NCBI RefSeq assembly: GCF_002234405.1
Contig: NZ_NMQT01000033.1
Coordinates: 1 to 64,000, forward strand
DNA length: 64,000 nucleotides
Origin: Amycolatopsis thailandensis
Lineage (GTDB): Bacteria > Actinomycetota > Actinomycetes > Mycobacteriales > Pseudonocardiaceae
Direction of reading: 5' to 3'
Shown here piece by piece: positions 59,935-64,000 of this stretch. The notes beneath the pieces were generated by a model. The model did no database searches, was not told where the DNA came from, and was given only the letters and a program-made list of their open reading frames with translations. Within the stretch, counting starts at the first letter, position 1; every line of letters starts with the position of its first letter. Made by a program: the position numbers and the translations under genes.

Positions 59935-62900
59935 GTGATCCTGCTTCTGTCCACTTCGGACACCGACCTGCTCAGCGCTCGTGCCAGCGAGGCCGACTAT
60001 CGGCTGGCCAACCCCGCTCGGCTCGATCTTGCCGAGCTGCCCACCCTGCTCGACGGCGCCCGGATCGTCGTCGTCCGGATCCTCGGATCCGAGCGGAGCT
60101 GGCAGGAGGGGCTCGACACGGTCCGCGCGAGCGGCGCGCACGTGGTGGTCCTCGGCGGCGAGCAGACGCCGGACGCGCAGCTCATGAAGCTGTCCACGGT
60201 CCCGGCGGGCACGGCGGCGGAGGCGCACGCGTATCTCGCGCAGGGCGGCCCGGCCAACCTCACCCAGCTGCACCGGTTCCTGAGCGACACGCTCCTGCTC
60301 ACGGGTGACGGCTTCGAGCCGCCCGCCGTGCAACCGCTGTGGGGCGTCCTCGAACGCGAGCCGAAAGCCACGAACGGCCCGGTCATCGCGATCCTCTACT
60401 ACCGCGCGCATCACCTGTCCGGCAACACCGAGTTCGTCCACGCCCTCTCCGACGCCATCGAGGACGCCGGGGGCCGCGCGCTCCCGATCCACTGCGCGTC
60501 CCTGCGCACCCGCGAGCCGGAGATGATGGCCGAGCTGGCCAAGGCCGACGCGCTCCTGGTCACCGTGCTGGCCGCCGGCGGCACCCGGCCGTCCGAGGTC
60601 GGCGCGGGCGGGGACGACGAGGCATGGGACGTCGCCGAGATGGCCGCGCTCGACATTCCGATCCTCCAGGCGCTGTGCCTCACCAGCGACCGCGAGACCT
60701 GGTCCGCCAACGACGACGGCCTCTCCCCGCTCGACGCGGGCAACCAGATGGCCGTCCCCGAGTTCGACGGCCGCCTCATCACCGTCCCGTTCTCGTTCAA
60801 GGAGATCGACGACGACGGCCTCCCCAAGTACGTTCCGGACACCGAACGCGCCTCACGGGTCGCCAAGATCGCGCTCGCCCACGCCCGGCTGCGGCACACG
60901 CCGCCTCAGGAGCGCCGCATCGCGCTGATGCTGTCCGCGTACCCGACGAAGCATTCCCGCGTCGGCAACGCGGTCGGCCTCGACACGCCCGCGTCCGCGA
61001 TCGAGCTGCTGCGCCGCATGCGTGACCGCGGCTACGACCTCGGCGAAGACCCGTTCCCCGGCGTCGAGCCCACGGGCACCGACCAGCCGGACGGCGACGC
61101 GCTGATCCACGCGCTCATCGCCGCGGGCGGCCAAGATCCGGAGTGGCTCACCGAGGAACAGCTCTCCGGCAACCCGATCCGTGTCCCCGCCGACAAGTAC
61201 CGCGCGTGGTTCGCCGAACTGCCCGCCGAACTTCGCGAGGGCATGGAAGAACACTGGGGCCCCGCGCCCGGCGAGCTGTACGTCGACAACGGCGACATCG
61301 TGCTCGCATCCTTGCAGTCCGGCAACGTGATCCTGATGATCCAGCCGCCGCGCGGGTTCGGCGAGAACCCGGTGGCGATCTACCACAACCCGGACCTCCC
61401 GCCGAGCCATCACTACCTCGCCGCGTACCGCTGGCTGGAGGAGGAGTTCGGCGCGCACGCCGTCGTCCACCTCGGCAAACACGGTTCACTGGAATGGCTT
61501 CCCGGCAAGACCGCTGGTCTTTCGGATTCCTGCGCGCCGGACGCCGTCCTCGGCAACCTGCCGCTGATCTACCCGTTCCTGATCAACGACCCGGGCGAGG
61601 GCGCGCAGGCGAAACGGCGCGCGCACGCCACGATCGTCGACCACCTGATCCCGCCGATGGCCCGCGCCGAGAGCTACGGCGACATGGCCCGCCTGGAACA
61701 GCTGCTCGACGAGCACGCCAACATCGCCGCGATGGACCCGGCGAAGCTGCCCGCGGTCCGCGCGCAGATCTGGACGCTGATCCAGGCCGCGAAACTCGAC
61801 CACGACCTCGGTGTCGAGGAACGCCCGCACGACGCGGAGTTCGACGACTTCCTGCTGCACATCGACGGCTGGCTGTGCGAGGTCAAGGACGCGCAGATCC
61901 GCGACGGCCTGCACATCCTCGGCGCGGCGCCGGAAGGCGAGGCGCGGATCAACCTCGTGCTCGCGATGCTGCGCGCCCAGCAGATGTGGGGCGGCAAGCA
62001 GGGTGCCGTGCCCGGTCTGCGTTCCGCGTTGGGCCTCAAGGAAAACAGTGACACCCCACTGTCCGAAGTGGACTCCATCGAGCAGACGGCCCGATCGCTC
62101 GTCGAGGCGATGGAGGCCCGCGACTGGTCCCCCGCCGCGGTCGCCGAGGTCGTCGCCGAAGTGCCGGAACACCAGGAAGTCGCGCGCGTACTGACCTTCG
62201 CCGCCACCGAGATCGTGCCGCGGCTGGCGGGCACCGGCGCCGAGATCGACGCGGTCCTGCACGCCCTCGACGGCGGCTACATCCCGGCGGGCCCCAGCGG
62301 TTCTCCCCTGCGCGGCCTGATCAACGTGCTGCCGACCGGCCGCAACTTCTACACCGTCGATCCGAAGGCCATCCCGAGCCGCCTCGCCTGGGAGACCGGG
62401 CAGGCCCTCGCGGACTCGCTTCTCCGTCGCTACAAGGAGGACACCGGCGACTGGCCGCGTTCGGTCGGCCTCTCGGTCTGGGGCACGTCGGCCATGCGCA
62501 CGTCGGGTGACGACGCCGCGGAGGTCCTGGCCCTGCTGGGCGTCCAGCCGGTCTGGGACGAGGCGTCGCGGCGCGTCACCGGGATCGAGGCCATCCCGCT
62601 CGCCGAACTCGGCCGCCCGCGCGTCGACGTCACCGTGCGGATCAGCGGCTTCTTCCGCGACGCTTTCCCGCACGTGATCACGCTGCTGGACGACGCCGTG
62701 CGCCTCGTCGCGAACCTGGACGAACCGGACGAGCAGAACTTCGTCCGTGCCCACACCCGCGCGGATCTGGCCGCGCACGGCGACGAACGCCGTGCCACCA
62801 CGAGGATCTTTGGCTCCAAGCCCGGCGCGTACGGGGCGGGTCTGCTGCCGTTGATGGATTCCGGGAACTGGCGTGACGACAAGGATCTCGCCGAGGTCTA

Positions 62901-63516
62901 CGCGGTCTGGGGCGGGTTCGCCTACGGCCGCGACCTCGACGGCAGGCCGGCGCGCGAGGACATGGAGAACTCGTACAAGCGGATCGTGGTCGCGGCGAAG
63001 AACACCGACACCCGAGAGCACGACATCGCCGACTCCGACGACTACTTCCAGTACCACGGCGGGATGATCGCGACCGTCCGCGCGCTGACCGGCACCGCGC
63101 CGGCGTCCTACGTCGGCGACAGCACCACGCCGGACGCGGTCCGCACCCGCACCCTCGGCGAGGAGACCGCCCGTGTCTTCCGGGCCCGCGTGGTCAATCC
63201 GCGCTGGCTTTCGGCGATGCGCAAGCACGGCTACAAGGGCGCCTTCGAACTGGCGGCGACGGTCGACTACCTCTTCGGTTTCGACGCCACGGCCGGGGTG
63301 GTCGGCGACTGGATGTACGAGAAGCTCACCGAGTCCTACGTGCTCGACGAGGTCAACCAGGAGTTCCTGCGCCAGGCCAACCCGTGGGCGTTGCGCGGCA
63401 TCATCGAGCGGCTGAACGAGGCGGCCGATCGGGGGCTCTGGGCGGAGCCGGACGCCGACCTTTTGGCTCAGCTGCGCGAGGTCTACTTATCGCTTGAGGG
63501 GGACCTCGAATCCTGA
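59935..63516 (+). CDS. cobN: Cobaltochelatase subunit CobN
   Basis: The 1193-residue large subunit that inserts cobalt into hydrogenobyrinic acid a,c-diamide in the aerobic pathway. The family segments YPTKHSRVGNAVGLDTPAS, HNPDLPPSHHYLAAYRWL, HLGKHGSLEWLPGKTAGLS and NVLPTGRNFYTVDPKAIPS are seen. GTG 59935 is preferred to GTG 59923: GTGAGGA lies 9 nt upstream of it. Its ATPase partner is probably the ChlI-ChlD fusion at 34321-36291 since no cobS/cobT-type chelatase genes are here. Directly regulated by the riboswitch. Confidence 0.96.
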   Translation: MILLLSTSDTDLLSARASEADYRLANPARLDLAELPTLLDGARIVVVRILGSERSWQEGLDTVRASGAHVVVLGGEQTPDAQLMKLSTVPAGTAAEAHAYLAQGGPANLTQLHRFLSDTLLLTGDGFEPPAVQPLWGVLEREPKATNGPVIAILYYRAHHLSGNTEFVHALSDAIEDAGGRALPIHCASLRTREPEMMAELAKADALLVTVLAAGGTRPSEVGAGGDDEAWDVAEMAALDIPILQALCLTSDRETWSANDDGLSPLDAGNQMAVPEFDGRLITVPFSFKEIDDDGLPKYVPDTERASRVAKIALAHARLRHTPPQERRIALMLSAYPTKHSRVGNAVGLDTPASAIELLRRMRDRGYDLGEDPFPGVEPTGTDQPDGDALIHALIAAGGQDPEWLTEEQLSGNPIRVPADKYRAWFAELPAELREGMEEHWGPAPGELYVDNGDIVLASLQSGNVILMIQPPRGFGENPVAIYHNPDLPPSHHYLAAYRWLEEEFGAHAVVHLGKHGSLEWLPGKTAGLSDSCAPDAVLGNLPLIYPFLINDPGEGAQAKRRAHATIVDHLIPPMARAESYGDMARLEQLLDEHANIAAMDPAKLPAVRAQIWTLIQAAKLDHDLGVEERPHDAEFDDFLLHIDGWLCEVKDAQIRDGLHILGAAPEGEARINLVLAMLRAQQMWGGKQGAVPGLRSALGLKENSDTPLSEVDSIEQTARSLVEAMEARDWSPAAVAEVVAEVPEHQEVARVLTFAATEIVPRLAGTGAEIDAVLHALDGGYIPAGPSGSPLRGLINVLPTGRNFYTVDPKAIPSRLAWETGQALADSLLRRYKEDTGDWPRSVGLSVWGTSAMRTSGDDAAEVLALLGVQPVWDEASRRVTGIEAIPLAELGRPRVDVTVRISGFFRDAFPHVITLLDDAVRLVANLDEPDEQNFVRAHTRADLAAHGDERRATTRIFGSKPGAYGAGLLPLMDSGNWRDDKDLAEVYAVWGGFAYGRDLDGRPAREDMENSYKRIVVAAKNTDTREHDIADSDDYFQYHGGMIATVRALTGTAPASYVGDSTTPDAVRTRTLGEETARVFRARVVNPRWLSAMRKHGYKGAFELAATVDYLFGFDATAGVVGDWMYEKLTESYVLDEVNQEFLRQANPWALRGIIERLNEAADRGLWAEPDADLLAQLREVYLSLEGDLES

Positions 63517-63623
63517 CGTCACCCCTTGGAGCGAGGGCATGGCACTCCCGGCGGTACCACTGTCGTATGCGCAGAACTTAGCGTGACAAGGGCGGTGGGA
63601 TGACAACGATCGGGAGGACAGCG

Positions 63624-63716
63624 ATGATCAAGCGTCTGTTGAAGGTCGTGCTTCGCCACGGTTGCTGCTCGGCGTGCACCGGTCAGGGCTGCGGCTGCTG
63701 CGACGCCTGCAAGTAG
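63624..63716 (+). CDS. 30-residue Cys-rich microprotein
   Basis: An ORF shorter than usual gene-calling limits. It starts MIKRLLKVVLRHGCC and ends GCGCCDACK: a basic hydrophobic N-terminal helix of 12 residues, then seven Cys (positions 14, 15, 18, 23, 25, 26 and 29) among 17 residues. A perfect GGGAGG ribosome-binding site lies 6 nt before the ATG, so it is probably translated. It is 108 nt after cobN and partly faces the RibD-like gene. The Cys pattern suggests metal binding like a miniature metallothionein; disulfide-rich peptide or toxin is an alternative. No family is recognised. Confidence 0.7.
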   Translation: MIKRLLKVVLRHGCCSACTGQGCGCCDACK

Positions 63717-63717
63717 G

Positions 63718-64000
63718 TCAGGGGCGGACACCCGCTATGTGGGTGTTCGCGCGGCGGACGTCGGCGGCGAGGGCCCCTACCTCGATCACCCGGCGTCCGG
63801 CCGCCTCCAGTGTCTCGGCGCCGACGCAGTCGACGAACACCGACGGCTCGCGCCAGGCGAAAACGACACGCGGGATGCCGGCGTCGAGGATGAGCTGGGT
63901 GCAGCTTCGCGGATGTGACGTCCGCGAGCTGCACGGCTCCAGCGACGTGTACATCGTCGCCTCCGCCAGCCTCGGGTCTCCGGGTTCGAGTTTGGCGAGC
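63718..64000 (-). CDS. RibD-like pyrimidine deaminase domain protein, N-terminus beyond the window
   Basis: The last 94 residues of a protein that starts beyond 64000. TSLEPCSSRTSHPRSCTQLIL contains the PCxxR...C zinc-binding deaminase motif of the CMP/dCMP deaminase superfamily, as in the deaminase half of RibD; RVVFAWREPSVFVDCVG and GAETLEAAGRRV follow, which fits riboflavin biosynthesis-type deaminases. The protein ends shortly after this, so no reductase domain follows; it may be a stand-alone deaminase. The stop codon is at 63718-63720. Confidence 0.75.
   Translation of the reverse strand, partial: LAKLEPGDPRLAEATMYTSLEPCSSRTSHPRSCTQLILDAGIPRVVFAWREPSVFVDCVGAETLEAAGRRVIEVGALAADVRRANTHIAGVRP

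Noticed and set aside
1-64000. tRNA, rRNA, tmRNA, phage attachment sites
   Set aside because: No cloverleaf with conserved T-arm or rRNA segments was recognised by reading; a covariance search would be needed to exclude them fully.

Overview
The window is high-GC chromosomal DNA from an actinomycete of the Pseudonocardiaceae, most likely Amycolatopsis or a close relative. The support is an EmbC-type arabinosyltransferase (arabinogalactan wall), a CobI-CobJ fusion and a mycobacterial-style CobC, a ChlI-ChlD fusion beside CobL, an actinobacterial HelD, a 13E12/DUF222 HNH protein, a DyP2-like peroxidase, frequent GTG starts, and families of conserved intergenic hairpins. The genus is an inference from gene content; no rRNA or tRNA gene was seen.

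Layout. 1-13.8 kb is mixed metabolism and stress: RidA, MtnA, a secreted NTF2-like protein, an Eis-type acetyltransferase whose stop codon carries a MITE, a P450/ferredoxin pair with a divergent TetR regulator, a phosphotransferase, a large D-lactate-dehydrogenase-like FAD/Fe-S protein, a two-component pair, a GNAT and a YigZ protein. 14.3-20.3 kb is gltBD (glutamate synthase). 21-24.4 kb holds a DyP peroxidase, a DeoR regulator and a convergent ROK kinase.

24.4-40 kb is the core of an aerobic cobalamin locus. A cobalamin riboswitch precedes cbtB-cbtA (cobalt uptake). Then come cobQ-cobD (minus), cobU-cobT-cobS (plus), cobC-cobB-cobO-chlID (minus, mostly overlapping) and cobL-cobM-(Gfo/Idh/MocA oxidoreductase)-cobK (plus, all overlapping by 4 nt). 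The pathway resumes at 50-53.2 kb with cobG-cobH-cobIJ and at 59.8-63.5 kb with a second riboswitch and cobN. CobG and CobN mark the oxygen-dependent, late-cobalt-insertion route. cobA and cobF are not in the window.

Between these blocks lie emb, HelD with a rifamycin-associated-element-like palindrome, a STAND NTPase with an N-terminal HTH, a membrane segment and WD40 repeats, and a LuxR protein with a degenerate receiver (40-50 kb). An ABC exporter with an upstream operator-like palindrome, an XRE regulator, an HTH-TM protein with an I36-like tail, two small secreted proteins and an HNH gene starting just after an SOS box fill 53.2-59.2 kb. The right edge has a 30-residue Cys-rich microprotein not previously apparent from long-ORF calling, and the truncated end of a RibD-like deaminase.

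Intergenic DNA is unusually structured: at least six long perfect or near-perfect hairpins related to each other, a second repeat family at gene 3' ends, and two arrays of short units spaced at exactly 21 nt.
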